Source of the DNA: Gammaproteobacteria bacterium
GTDB lineage: Bacteria; Pseudomonadota; Gammaproteobacteria; Xanthomonadales; Wenzhouxiangellaceae
Reading direction: 5' to 3'
Assembly: GCA_018819105.1 (NCBI GenBank)
Contig: JAHJQV010000052.1
Coordinates: forward strand, 1 to 64,000
DNA: 64,000 bases
The translations under genes were made by a program, and so were the position numbers. Within the stretch, counting starts at the first letter, position 1. Each line of letters opens with the position of its first letter. The notes beneath the pieces were generated by a model. That model saw only the letters and a program-made list of their open reading frames with translations, was not told the DNA's origin and made no database searches. This document shows positions 46,987-57,573 of the stretch, in pieces.

Positions 46987-47236
46987 CCCGGCAAGCCGCC
47001 GTCAGCATGGCTGGCGGCTGGCGTCCGCACAGGACGGATCTGCGCCTTGTTGGCATTTTCCTGCTGAATCAGGTTATGATGATGCTTCGATGTTGCACAA
47101 CATCGAGCTGGCAGTACAGGACTGCATCAAGGGCACTGAACCAGGGGGGTTTCGATTCATACGTACTATTCCCCAGGTTATCCTGATCAGTTCCGTGGCC
47201 TGCTTTCCACAACAACAATAACGGGAGCACTTCACC
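46987..47236. other. Intergenic region with two hairpins
   Basis: Between two co-directional genes, AGCCGCC (46994-47000) pairs with GGCGGCT (47013-47019). A second short hairpin, CGTCC/GGACG, follows at about 47022-47036. They probably end transcription of the propeller gene, though no strong T-run is present. The remaining 200 bp must hold the promoter of the 47237 gene; a GGGAG ribosome site is visible before it. Confidence 0.4.
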
Positions 47237-48718
47237 ATGAAACCAGTCTTGACCCTTTGCCTTTGCGGCGCAATCACCCTTTTTGCCTCAAACATCAACA
47301 CCAGTGCTGCCGCCGAACCGGCCTCACTGCGCTACGTCGATGGCAGTGGCTGTTCCATTTCACCGACAGAATTCAGCACCTGGTTTGCCCCAGCCACCTT
47401 GGAGTCAGGCACCTCTGTGTCAGGCACCCCGCAGCCGGGAATACCTGAGAAGAATGGCCTTGTCACCTTTGCCGACAGTGTCGGTTTTCCCAGCAACAAC
47501 AGCAAATGCGATTTCTACAAATGGGCGCAGCAGATGTTCCTGTGGATCGTCTCGCCCGACGCCGGCAGCATCGTGCTCGATTCCCCGACCTTCTATGACG
47601 TCAATTTCAACAGCAGCGGCAATGCCGTGTACCTGGCCAACCCGCCGGGCAGCAGCAACAACAGCTTTGCCCTGCGCGGCACCAAGCGGGAAAACTTTCA
47701 GCCGGGTGGCCAGGCCGGTGGCAACGACACGCTGTTGTCACTGCAGGGCTCGCTGGTCTATTTCGGCGTGCACGCCAACGACGTTTATGCCTGGTTCAAT
47801 ACCGCGGTGAGCAACGGCGTGCTGGCGGATACCACGCCATTTCCCACCACTCAGGATGAACTCAACCCCATCGTGCAGTACGCCGCCAGCCAGGGTGCCG
47901 TGCTGAGCGACGCCAACGCCCTGACGCTGGAGTTGAAGACTGCCTGGGTGGATGCCGCCACGGTCACCGATCCGGGTGACTACGTGACAATTCAGGCAGC
48001 TGTGCCCAACTACGTCAAGACCAGCGACACGCTGTGGACCATCAGCAGCAGCGCACCAACCATCAACAAGACGCTGGCGCTGGTCGGCATGCACGTGGTG
48101 GGGCCGGTCAAGGGACATCCGGAAATGGTCTGGGCAAGCTTCGAACACCACAACAACGCCCCGGACAACACGTTTTACTTCAACACCATTTTTGGCCAGG
48201 TGCCGGTGCCGTTCGACTCCAGCGGCGACTGGAACTTCATGAGCAACGGCGGCACCCAGAGCGGTGCACTGATTGCCCAGATGACGGTGGATGGCAGCAG
48301 CGGCGACATCACCGCCACCAGCGGCAACGCCATCCGTGCCAACGATGTCTACCGGGTCAACCCCTGGGGCAATGCCCCCACCAAGGCATCGGCTGCCAAC
48401 AACAGTGAACTGATCTCGCTGAATCTGGACATCGGCCTGATGCTGGGATTGCTCGATGATGTTCGCGCCAATTATTTTCAGCTGGGTGCCGTGTGGACGA
48501 GCAATGGCACGATCCCGAGCAGTCCCGGCGATGCTGCGTTGGTGGGCTCACTGCTGCTGGCAAACTCGACCATGGAAACCTATCACCAGCAGGGCACCGG
48601 CGACGAAAATCAGGGCTGTTTCGGCTGCCACAACGCCACCACCAGCACCGGCACCAGTCATCTGTTCTCGATCAGCAACGTGCCGCTGGTTCCGGCCGCG
48701 GCGAACACCAGGCGCTAG
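47237..48718 (+). CDS. Secreted protein with a single CxxCH haem-c site
   Basis: The 493-residue protein begins MKPVLTLCLCGAITLFAS with a Sec signal cleaved near SAAA-EP. Most of the chain has no family I recognise (DFYKWAQQMFLWIVSPDAGS, GMHVVGPVKGHPEMVWASFEHHNN are conserved-looking blocks, quoted as WAQQMFLWIVSPDAG and GHPEMVWASFEHHN). Near the C-terminus GCFGCHN is a C-x-x-C-H haem-attachment motif preceded by NQG, so one covalent haem is likely if cytochrome c maturation genes are present. A distal Met or His ligand is not obvious. Electron transfer or haem-dependent chemistry in the periplasm is a guess. A hairpin at 48738-48760 follows the stop codon. Confidence 0.75.
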   Translation: MKPVLTLCLCGAITLFASNINTSAAAEPASLRYVDGSGCSISPTEFSTWFAPATLESGTSVSGTPQPGIPEKNGLVTFADSVGFPSNNSKCDFYKWAQQMFLWIVSPDAGSIVLDSPTFYDVNFNSSGNAVYLANPPGSSNNSFALRGTKRENFQPGGQAGGNDTLLSLQGSLVYFGVHANDVYAWFNTAVSNGVLADTTPFPTTQDELNPIVQYAASQGAVLSDANALTLELKTAWVDAATVTDPGDYVTIQAAVPNYVKTSDTLWTISSSAPTINKTLALVGMHVVGPVKGHPEMVWASFEHHNNAPDNTFYFNTIFGQVPVPFDSSGDWNFMSNGGTQSGALIAQMTVDGSSGDITATSGNAIRANDVYRVNPWGNAPTKASAANNSELISLNLDIGLMLGLLDDVRANYFQLGAVWTSNGTIPSSPGDAALVGSLLLANSTMETYHQQGTGDENQGCFGCHNATTSTGTSHLFSISNVPLVPAAANTRR

Positions 48719-48737
48719 CCAATCACACCTTATGGGC

Positions 48738-48760
48738 TGCCCCGGACCCGGTCCGGGGCA
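48738..48760. repeat. Perfect GC-rich palindrome
   Basis: TGCCCCGGACC (48738-48748) and GGTCCGGGGCA (48750-48760) are exact reverse complements around one C. It is 3' of the haem-c gene and 5' of the dispersed repeat at 48825. The lack of a T-run argues against a simple terminator. Palindromes of this kind occur as REP-like units. Confidence 0.7.
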
Positions 48761-48824
48761 TGCCAAGGCGGCTGCGAGCCTGGAGCATCCCGGGCCAACT
48801 GGCAGCTCAGGTTTCAAGTGCTGC

Positions 48825-48938
48825 CAGGGAAAGCCGGCTGGAGCCAGATTTTTCTGTTCTTTTAAGGCAAATAGTTCGCCAATTTAACGCAAAAGCGCGG
48901 GAAAGCTGGCCCAATCCGGCTTATCCGCAGTAGATCAG
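48825..48938 (+). repeat. MITE-like dispersed repeat, copy 2
   Basis: A core of about 114 bp matches the minus strand of 24825-24988 in order: GGAAAGCCGG, GGAG-CAGATTTTTC, TTCTTTTAAGGC-AATAG, CTGGCCCAATCCGG, GCAGTAGATCAG. The inverted end sequences of copy 1 are not preserved here. It abuts the 3' end of hemL (48941). Confidence 0.75.
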
Positions 48939-48940
48939 CA

Positions 48941-50248
48941 TCATATGCGACAGGTTGCAAGCACCTCGTCGGCTGCAGCCACGGTTGCATTGATGGTGGC
49001 GTGATCGTGCGCCTGTGATACAAACCCTGCTTCGAACGCGGACGGGGCAAAGTAATGGCCGCGCTCCAGCATGCCGTGGAAGAAGCGTTTGAAACGCTGC
49101 AGATCACAGGCCTGCACCTGGGCGAAGCTGGTGACGGTTTGCTGCTCGGTGAAGAACAGACCGAACATGCCACCCAGGCTCACCGTGGCCATGGCCACCC
49201 CAGCGCGCTCGGCGGCCTGCTCTATACCCTGCACCAGGGTTTCGGTTTTGCTGCCGAGTTGCGCATAAAAACCGTCGGCGGTGATCAGATCCAGATTGGC
49301 CATGCCGGCGGCCACGGCGATGGGATTGCCCGACAGCGTTCCTGCCTGGTACACCGGGCCAGTGGGTGAGATCTGCTGCATCAGTTCACGCTTGCCACCG
49401 AACGCGCCCATCGGCATGCCACCGCCAATGACCTTGCCATAGGTGACCAGATCGGCCTGCACGCCGAAGACCTGCTGGGCACCGCCCAGGGCAACGCGAA
49501 AACCGGTCATCACTTCGTCGAAAATCAGCACCGCGCCATGGCGGTCGCAGCGCTCACGCAGGGCCTGCAGAAAACCGGGCAATGGTTTGATCATGTTCAT
49601 GTTGCCGGTGACCGGCTCAACAATGATGGCAGCCACCTCGTCACCGATCTCATCCATCAGTTGGTGCAGCGCGTCGGTGTCGTTGTAGGGCAGGGTCACG
49701 GTGAGGTCGGCCAGCGCAGCCGGCACGCCGGGCGAGCTGGGCACACCGAATGTCAGCGCACCGCTGCCGGCATTGACCAGAAAGCTGTCGCCATGGCCGT
49801 GGTAGCAACCGGCGAACTTGATCAGCTTGTCGCGACCGGTGGCACCACGTGCCAATCGCAGTGCGCTCATCGTCGCCTCGGTGCCGGAATTGACCAGACG
49901 CACCTGATCCAGCCCCGGAATCAGCTCACACAGCCGGTCGGCCATGGTCACCTCGCCCGGTGTCGGCGCGCCATAGCTGAGTCCACGCGTGGCCGCCTGC
50001 TGCACCGCTTCGATCACATGCGGATGCGCGTGACCGGCGATCATCGGCCCCCAGGACCCGACATAATCGATGTAGCGGTTGCCATCCACATCGATCAGAC
50101 AGGCACCTTCCGAATGCTCAATGAACACCGGCGTGCCACCCACTGCGGCAAACGCCCGCACCGGGGAATTGACACCGCCGGGGATGTGCCGCTGCGCGCG
50201 CTGCATCCAGATTTCACTGTCGTGGTAGCTGTAATGTTGGCTCATCAT
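48941..50248 (-). CDS. hemL: Glutamate-1-semialdehyde 2,1-aminomutase
   Basis: The 435-residue protein is full length for a class III aminotransferase. [26 protein letters not shown] and [16 protein letters not shown] (Asp for the pyridine nitrogen of PLP) are visible. [18 protein letters not shown] carries the PLP lysine. It converts glutamate-1-semialdehyde to 5-aminolevulinate in the C5 route to haem. thiE is encoded 30 bp upstream on the same strand, an arrangement common in gammaproteobacteria. With hemH at 37 kb, two steps of haem synthesis are in the window. Confidence 0.97.
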   Translation of the reverse strand: MMSQHYSYHDSEIWMQRAQRHIPGGVNSPVRAFAAVGGTPVFIEHSEGACLIDVDGNRYIDYVGSWGPMIAGHAHPHVIEAVQQAATRGLSYGAPTPGEVTMADRLCELIPGLDQVRLVNSGTEATMSALRLARGATGRDKLIKFAGCYHGHGDSFLVNAGSGALTFGVPSSPGVPAALADLTVTLPYNDTDALHQLMDEIGDEVAAIIVEPVTGNMNMIKPLPGFLQALRERCDRHGAVLIFDEVMTGFRVALGGAQQVFGVQADLVTYGKVIGGGMPMGAFGGKRELMQQISPTGPVYQAGTLSGNPIAVAAGMANLDLITADGFYAQLGSKTETLVQGIEQAAERAGVAMATVSLGGMFGLFFTEQQTVTSFAQVQACDLQRFKRFFHGMLERGHYFAPSAFEAGFVSQAHDHATINATVAAADEVLATCRI

Positions 50249-50278
50249 GTTTCCTGTGTTGTTGCTTTGCTGGTCGTG

Positions 50279-50944
50279 TCACGCAGAAGGTTGTGCAAAC
50301 AGCCGCTGATAACCCTGCACCCGCCGGCCTGGATCGGCGGCGTCGAAGACATCACTGATCACCGCCAGCATGTCCGCACCCGCGTGCAGTGTCTGGGCAG
50401 CATTGTCCAGCCTGATCCCGCCGATGGCAACCAGCGGCAGGCCCAGGCTGCGGGCCTGTTGCAGAATCTCCAATCCACAGCGCTGTGCCGTGGGTTTGGT
50501 GGCCGATGCGAACACACTGCCAAAGGCCAGATAATCCGCACCCGCCGAGCGCATGCGCGCGGCCAGCGCCAGATCGTTGTAGCAGGAGCTACCAATGATC
50601 GCGTCCGCACCCAACTGTTCGCGCGCCAGGCGTGGATCGTTGTCGTCGCGCCCCAGATGCACGCCGGCAGCCTGCACCTGTCTTGCCAGCGTCACATCGT
50701 CGTTGATGATCAGTGGCGTCTGGTAGGCCCGGCACAGGCTGGCCAGCATCTGTGCCGTGGCCAGCCGCTGGCCTGCCGTGGCGCGCTTGTCACGATACTG
50801 CAACATGGCAATGCCGCTGCGCAGCATGGGCTTGAGCCGGGCCTGCAGGCGACCACAGGACCAGCCATCTGGCGTGATCAGATACAGTCCCGGCAGGTTC
50901 AATGTGGCCAACGCCGGTTTGCTTTTGTTGCGGATACGCTGCAT
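50279..50944 (-). CDS. thiE: Thiamine-phosphate synthase
   Basis: The 221-residue TIM-barrel protein has YRDK (phosphate/pyrimidine side), LIINDDVTLARQVQAAGVHLG (read as LIINDDV and GVHLGRDD), GSSCYN, YLAFGSVFASATKP and LVAIGGI, the standard ThiE motif order. It couples HMP-diphosphate and the thiazole phosphate to make thiamine phosphate. It is co-directional with hemL and diverges from rubredoxin. No thi riboswitch is visible upstream in the 100-bp gap. Confidence 0.95.
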   Translation of the reverse strand: MQRIRNKSKPALATLNLPGLYLITPDGWSCGRLQARLKPMLRSGIAMLQYRDKRATAGQRLATAQMLASLCRAYQTPLIINDDVTLARQVQAAGVHLGRDDNDPRLAREQLGADAIIGSSCYNDLALAARMRSAGADYLAFGSVFASATKPTAQRCGLEILQQARSLGLPLVAIGGIRLDNAAQTLHAGADMLAVISDVFDAADPGRRVQGYQRLFAQPSA

Positions 50945-51044
50945 GGATCACGGTCTTTGGATATGCAAGCAGGACTGTCAACCTTGCCTGTCATTTGCTA
51001 TATTACCGAACTTTCAATTACACCATTGGCAAGCGGAAGACATC

Positions 51045-51227
51045 GTGACTGAAGCACAAGACTACAAGACCTGGATGTGTGTGATCTGCGGCTGGATCTA
51101 CGACGAGGCCAAAGGCTCACCGGATGAGGGCATTGCACCCGGAACGCGCTGGGAAGACGTGCCGGATTACTGGACCTGCCCGGATTGTGGCGCCGGCAAG
51201 GAAGATTTCGAGCTGATCGAAATCTGA
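51045..51227 (+). CDS. Rubredoxin
   Basis: The start is a GTG at 51045 (VTEAQDYKTWMC) with GGAAG about 6 bases upstream; the longer frame upstream runs through thiE antisense. The 60-residue protein has two CxxC pairs, CVICG and CPDCG, for one Fe(Cys)4 centre, and the aromatic core YDEAKGSP-PGTRWEDVP-YW. It is a small electron carrier, for instance to alkane monooxygenases or desaturase-like oxygenases. A fatty-acid desaturase gene lies 0.35 kb downstream, but a direct link is speculative. Confidence 0.95.
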   Translation: MTEAQDYKTWMCVICGWIYDEAKGSPDEGIAPGTRWEDVPDYWTCPDCGAGKEDFELIEI

Positions 51228-51247
51228 ACAATCCGGAGCCGGCCAGC

Positions 51248-51442
51248 ATGTCAACCTCCCAGGCACTCAGTCGCGACACCCGCCATGCGCTGATCGGCGG
51301 CGTCTGCGCCGGCATTGCCATGCGCTTTGGCTGGTCACGCAACGGTACTCGCGTGGTGTATGTGATCGTGTCCATCGTCTCGGCTGCCTTCCCCGGCATT
51401 CTGGTGTATCTGCTGCTGTGGCTGCTGCTGCCGCGCAACTGA
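51248..51442 (+). CDS. PspC-domain small membrane protein
   Basis: The 64-residue protein starts at 51248 (MSTSQALSRDTRHALIGGVC). It has the PspC pattern: IGGVCAGIAMRFGWSRNGTRVVYV followed by a hydrophobic span (IVSAAFPGILVYLLLWLLLP), quoted in parts here. PspC senses envelope stress through PspB and PspA in enterics. Solo PspC-like genes exist without a psp operon, and no pspA is seen here. It is 20 bp after rubredoxin, probably in the same transcript. Confidence 0.85.
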   Translation: MSTSQALSRDTRHALIGGVCAGIAMRFGWSRNGTRVVYVIVSIVSAAFPGILVYLLLWLLLPRN

Positions 51443-51581
51443 GCCGCCATTGATCCTGTTTGAGCAGCGATTGATCCATTTCTGACGCTTGTTGTCACAG
51501 TCCGAACCCCCCATCTATGCTATAAAGTTCAGTATTCGCGCGAGCGGAAACACTTCCAGCAGCAGCACTCACGGATTGACC

Positions 51582-52757
51582 ATGCACAACGACAACCAGC
51601 ACCAGGCCAGCAACAGCTGGGACACCCCGCCGATCAACTGGACCACGACCGGATTCTTCATCATCACCAATCTGGCGGTGCTGACCATCGTACCCTGGTA
51701 TGGCCTCAACCACGGTTACAGCGCTGCGGCCTGGATCATGGCAGCGCTGTTCTGGGCCATGAATGGCGTGGGCATCACCGCCGGCTATCATCGCCTGTGG
51801 TCGCACCGCACCTACAAGGCACACAAGGCGCTGCGCTGGCTGCTGCTGATCATCGGCTCCATGGCACTGCAGAACAGCGTGCTGATCTGGGCCAGCCGGC
51901 ACCGCTATCACCACCGCCACACCGACGACAACGAGCGTGATCCCTACTCGGCCAAGCGCGGCGTGTGGTTTTCGCACATGGGCTGGATGGTGCGCGACTG
52001 GCCTTCCAGCGAGCTGGATTTCAGCAACATCAAGGATCTGCTGGACGACCCGATGCTGCAATGGCAGCACCGGCATTACTGGAAAATCGTCTGGGCCACC
52101 AACCTCGGTCTGCCGCTGCTGGCCGGTATCGTGTTCGGCGACATTCTCGGCATGCTGCTGCTGGCCGGACTGGCGCGGCTGGTGCTGAACCATCACACCA
52201 CGTTTTTCATCAATTCACTGGCGCACTTCGTCGGCAAACAGCCCTATTCCGATGCCACCACGGCGCGCGATTCCACCCTCATGGCCAGCATTACCTGGGG
52301 CGAGGGTTATCACAATTTTCATCACAGTTTTCAGAATGACTACCGCAATGGCGTGCGCTGGTGGCACATCGACGTCGGTAAGTGGTTCATCAACGTCTGC
52401 AGCTGGCTGGGCCTGGCCTATGACCTCAAACGTGTGCCCAGCTTCAAGATTCGCCGCGCCCAACTGCAGATGCTGTTCAAGAAAGCCGAAGCCAGCATCG
52501 AGACCTCACCGCTGGCGCAGCGCTGGCGCGAACACCTGGAAGCCGAATACGAAGCTTTCAGCAATACCGTGCGCGACTGGCAGCAGCTGCAAAGACAGCG
52601 CATGAACGCCGCTGGACATCAGTTGCGCGACCGCTTTGCCGACAGCGTGTTGCACACACGCCTGCAGGAACTCGAATACGCCCTGCGTCAGCAGCGCAAG
52701 CGTCTGCACCTGCTGTTGCAGGAGACCGCCATACAGCAGCGCGCCTCGCTGGGCTGA
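51582..52757 (+). CDS. Membrane fatty-acid desaturase (acyl-CoA/acyl-lipid delta-9 type)
   Basis: The start at 51582 (MHNDNQHQASNSW) is preferred over the 31-residue upstream extension. The 391-residue protein has four membrane spans and three histidine boxes: HRLWSH, HRYHHRHTD (HxxHH) and HNFHHSF. These hold the di-iron centre that makes cis double bonds in C16/C18 chains for cold or fluidity control. The C-terminal 130 residues are an unusual highly charged helical, coiled-coil-like tail (QMLFKKAEASIETSPLAQRW, continuing with QLRDRFADSVLHTRLQEL). Most delta-9 desaturases lack such a tail; it may mediate oligomerisation. Confidence 0.92.
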   Translation: MHNDNQHQASNSWDTPPINWTTTGFFIITNLAVLTIVPWYGLNHGYSAAAWIMAALFWAMNGVGITAGYHRLWSHRTYKAHKALRWLLLIIGSMALQNSVLIWASRHRYHHRHTDDNERDPYSAKRGVWFSHMGWMVRDWPSSELDFSNIKDLLDDPMLQWQHRHYWKIVWATNLGLPLLAGIVFGDILGMLLLAGLARLVLNHHTTFFINSLAHFVGKQPYSDATTARDSTLMASITWGEGYHNFHHSFQNDYRNGVRWWHIDVGKWFINVCSWLGLAYDLKRVPSFKIRRAQLQMLFKKAEASIETSPLAQRWREHLEAEYEAFSNTVRDWQQLQRQRMNAAGHQLRDRFADSVLHTRLQELEYALRQQRKRLHLLLQETAIQQRASLG

Positions 52758-52802
52758 ATGCTGGACTGAATGCGCATTGCCTAGTAGTGTACCCCGCGCT
52801 GA

Positions 52803-53609
52803 TCACTGCGCCAGCGGCACAAAGCCAAACAGGCGTCTGGCATTGGCGCTGCTGCAGGCACTGACCTGCTGCACCGTCTGCCCGCGATGCCGGGCCAGTT
52901 CCTGAACCACCCAGGGCAGCCACTGCGGCTCATTTCGATGGGTGCGTACCTTGGGCCGCAGGTTTCTCGGTTTCAGATACGGCGCATCGGTTTCCACCAG
53001 CAGACGCTGATCGGGGATGTCGGCGACCATCTGCTGCAGCGCCAGCCCGCGTCGTTCATCACACAACCAGCCGGTGATGCCAATGTGGCAATCCAGATCC
53101 AGATAAGCGTGCAGCGCTGCACGGCTGTCGGTGAAGCAATGCACCACCACAGCGCTGAGGTGATCGCGGCAGGCACGCAGCAGGGGCAGAAAGTCCTCGT
53201 GCGCATCGCGCTGATGCAGATACATCGGCAGGCCGCTGTCGATGGCCATCTCGATGTGTGCCTCGAAAGCCTGGATCTGTCGCGGCCGCGGTGACAGATC
53301 ACGAAAATAGTCCAGCCCGGTCTCGCCCACCGCCACCACCTGTGGCAACTGCAGCAGTTCGGCAAACAAGTCGGCCAGGTCGGCGTTGAACTCATCGGCA
53401 TGATGCGGATGCAGACCTGCGGTGGCCAGCAGCCGCTGCGGATAACGCGCCGCCAGTTCCGCCGCCGCCACGCTGCCGGGGCCTGAGGTGCCAGCGATCA
53501 GCAGTTGTGGTACACCGGCCTGACGTGCCCGCTCAATGACATTGTCGACATCGTCGGCAAAGGTTTCATGGGTCAGATTGGCGGCAATGTCGATCAGTGC
53601 CTGGTTCAT
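52803..53609 (-). CDS. tatD: TatD-family metal-dependent DNase
   Basis: The 268-residue TIM-barrel hydrolase has the TatD signature: IAANLTHETF at the N-terminus (Asn in place of the first HxH, as in E. coli TatD), GLHPHHADEF, AVGETGLDYFR, MYLHQRDA, VVHCFTDS and LLVETDAPYL. The acidic and His residues bind two or three metals. TatD is a 3'-5' exonuclease with a role in DNA repair; despite its name it is not part of the Tat pore. It follows the amidohydrolase gene by 21 bp on the same strand. Confidence 0.94.
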   Translation of the reverse strand: MNQALIDIAANLTHETFADDVDNVIERARQAGVPQLLIAGTSGPGSVAAAELAARYPQRLLATAGLHPHHADEFNADLADLFAELLQLPQVVAVGETGLDYFRDLSPRPRQIQAFEAHIEMAIDSGLPMYLHQRDAHEDFLPLLRACRDHLSAVVVHCFTDSRAALHAYLDLDCHIGITGWLCDERRGLALQQMVADIPDQRLLVETDAPYLKPRNLRPKVRTHRNEPQWLPWVVQELARHRGQTVQQVSACSSANARRLFGFVPLAQ

Positions 53610-53630
53610 GTCACTGCAGCCGGCTGCACC

Positions 53631-55217
53631 TCAGTCCTTTGCCCTGGACGCAGCTTCGGCCTCGGTTTTGGCCGCTGTCACCAGATCTCGCACGTCCTGC
53701 AGCAGCTCATCGGCGGCATACACGATGCCGTCCTTGATGGTGTAGCGCAGGCCGCGCACGTAACCGGGCGTGCCATCTTCGCGCAGGCGGTAGTGACCGG
53801 TGCCATACAGCAGCTTGAAGTTGCGCAGCGGGTTTTCCGTGACCACCACCAGATCGGCTTTCTTGCCCACTTCGATGCTGCCGATCTCATCGGCCATGCC
53901 CAGTGCCTCGGCACCGTTGAGGGTGGCGGCCTGCAGCACTTCCAGCGGGTGAAAGCCGGCCTCCTGCAGCAGCTCCAGTTCGCGGATGTAGCCAAAGCCA
54001 TACAGCTTGTAGATGTAGCCGGCATCAGATCCGGTGGTCACACGACCACCATGATTCTTGTAATCGTTGAGAAAGTGCATCCAGCGCTGATAGTTCTGTT
54101 TCCAGTCGATCTCGTTCTGCGTGGTCCAGTCAAACCAGTACGAGCCGTGCGCTTCCGGGCTGGGCTGGAAGAACTCCAGCAGCCTGGGATGGGCGTAGTC
54201 ATCGTGCCAGATGGCGCGCTGCTCACGCATCAGATCGCGGCTGGCCTCATAAATGGTCAGGGTCGGATTGATGGTGAAATCCAGCTCGATGAGCTCGTCG
54301 CGCACCGCATTCCAGCGCTCGCTGCCGGGCGCTGCCGCCTGCTGCCAGAGCCGGCCGGCCTCGCCGAAACGGTGCTGTTCATTGTTGTAGTTGTAGTCCA
54401 GTGGATAATCCTGGATCACCTGATCGTCGAACATGGCCTCGGGCAAACCGTACCAGTGTTCCATCGTGGTCAGCCCGGCGCGGGCGGAATCCAGCACGTT
54501 CCAGCGCACCACGTTGAGCTGGGCATGGTGCATGGCACTACCCAGATTCTGCTGGTTCAGTTCGGCAAAAGCCGCCTGCATGATCGCTGGTGGCGCGCCG
54601 AAAAACTTGACCCCCCTGGCACCCTGGCGGGCAATGTCCTGCACCCATTCGCGCGCCTGTTTTGGCGTGCTGATCGGTGCCTCGGCCCCCAGACCGAACC
54701 CGGCATAGGGAATGATGCGCGGCGCCACGATGCTGTTGGCATTGCTGCGCCGGACATGATCCAGCACCCAGTCCAGGCCGTTGAAGCTGCCCGGCTCGCG
54801 CACCGTGGTGATGCCATGCGCCAGCCACAGCTTGAGCACGTATTCGGCTGTAACCCCCTGCTCGTCGCCGCCCAGATGGCCATGCATGTCGACAAATCCC
54901 GGCAGCACATAATGACCGCTGAGATCCATCTCCTGATCACCCTCGCCCGCCTGGGGTCGATTGTCGGGATCGATTTCCGCACCGGGATTGCCCACACTGA
55001 CCAGTCTGACAATGCGGTCGTTTTCGATGACGATGTCCATCGGGCCGGCTGGTGGCGCACCATTGCCGGCAACCACCGTGACACCGCGCAGGATCAGACG
55101 CTGGAAGGGGCCATCGCCACGATCGCGTTCGGGTGCCGGCTCGGGCGCGGCCAGTGTGAGGCTGACCAGGCTGCACCACAGCAAGGTTACAAAGCAGGTA
55201 CGGGAAAGTGTATGCAT
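53631..55217 (-). CDS. Secreted metal-dependent amidohydrolase
   Basis: The start at 55217 (MHTLSRTCFVTLLWCSL) has GGAGAG about 10 bases upstream and gives a Sec signal ending near LTLAA-PEP; the alternative M8-upstream start lacks a site. The 528-residue protein has the imidazolonepropionase-like fold. It has metal site PGFVDMHGHLGG, HHAQLNVVRW with further His residues (TTMEHWYG), the catalytic Asp in VTTGSDAGYIYKLYG, and a terminal EVGKKADLVVVTENP composite-domain motif. The substrate is unknown; exported members act on peptides or cyclic dipeptides. It is co-transcribed with tatD. Confidence 0.9.
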   Translation of the reverse strand: MHTLSRTCFVTLLWCSLVSLTLAAPEPAPERDRGDGPFQRLILRGVTVVAGNGAPPAGPMDIVIENDRIVRLVSVGNPGAEIDPDNRPQAGEGDQEMDLSGHYVLPGFVDMHGHLGGDEQGVTAEYVLKLWLAHGITTVREPGSFNGLDWVLDHVRRSNANSIVAPRIIPYAGFGLGAEAPISTPKQAREWVQDIARQGARGVKFFGAPPAIMQAAFAELNQQNLGSAMHHAQLNVVRWNVLDSARAGLTTMEHWYGLPEAMFDDQVIQDYPLDYNYNNEQHRFGEAGRLWQQAAAPGSERWNAVRDELIELDFTINPTLTIYEASRDLMREQRAIWHDDYAHPRLLEFFQPSPEAHGSYWFDWTTQNEIDWKQNYQRWMHFLNDYKNHGGRVTTGSDAGYIYKLYGFGYIRELELLQEAGFHPLEVLQAATLNGAEALGMADEIGSIEVGKKADLVVVTENPLRNFKLLYGTGHYRLREDGTPGYVRGLRYTIKDGIVYAADELLQDVRDLVTAAKTEAEAASRAKD

Positions 55218-55557
55218 GGGTCTAAGGCTCTCCGGAGGCATTTTTGCACAGGACGCCGGCTAATCTAGCCTTTGTGTACAGCAATTGCAAAGCAATGCGA
55301 CAGAATGGGGTCTGGCCGGAACTTTGTGCAGGCATCCTGGGCTGTCGGGAAAACTGTGCAGGATCTGCCCAGTGGGCAGGCCCGCTCAGCGACTGCGTCG
55401 CTTGGCAGGCTGTTGTAAAACAGCCTGCCAAGCGCTCCATGGATGGGACGCAGTGTTTCTCAAGCACGCAAGTGCTTGAGAAACGGAGCATGGCGCGGAC
55501 ATGCGCCGCGCCTATGCGAGTTGAAAAAGGCCAGGGATGGACTTTCTCAACATCCTG
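55218..55557. repeat. Hairpin-rich repeat region 3' of hppA
   Basis: This 340-bp gap has no credible gene. It contains a 16-bp perfect stem (55399-55414 and 55419-55434, loop GTAA), a 13-bp perfect stem (55455-55467 and 55472-55484, loop GCAA), and a shorter GGCGCGG/CCGCGCC pair at about 55492-55512. The left third (55218-55390) is GC-rich with no feature I recognise. The stems may buffer or terminate hppA transcription and look like REP/palindromic-unit DNA. Confidence 0.75.

Positions 55558-57573
<2,016 letters not shown>

Noticed and set aside
52781-52797. Solo MITE end (TAGTGTACCCCGC) between the desaturase and tatD genes
   Set aside because: Only about 13 bases match and nothing further follows; could be chance.
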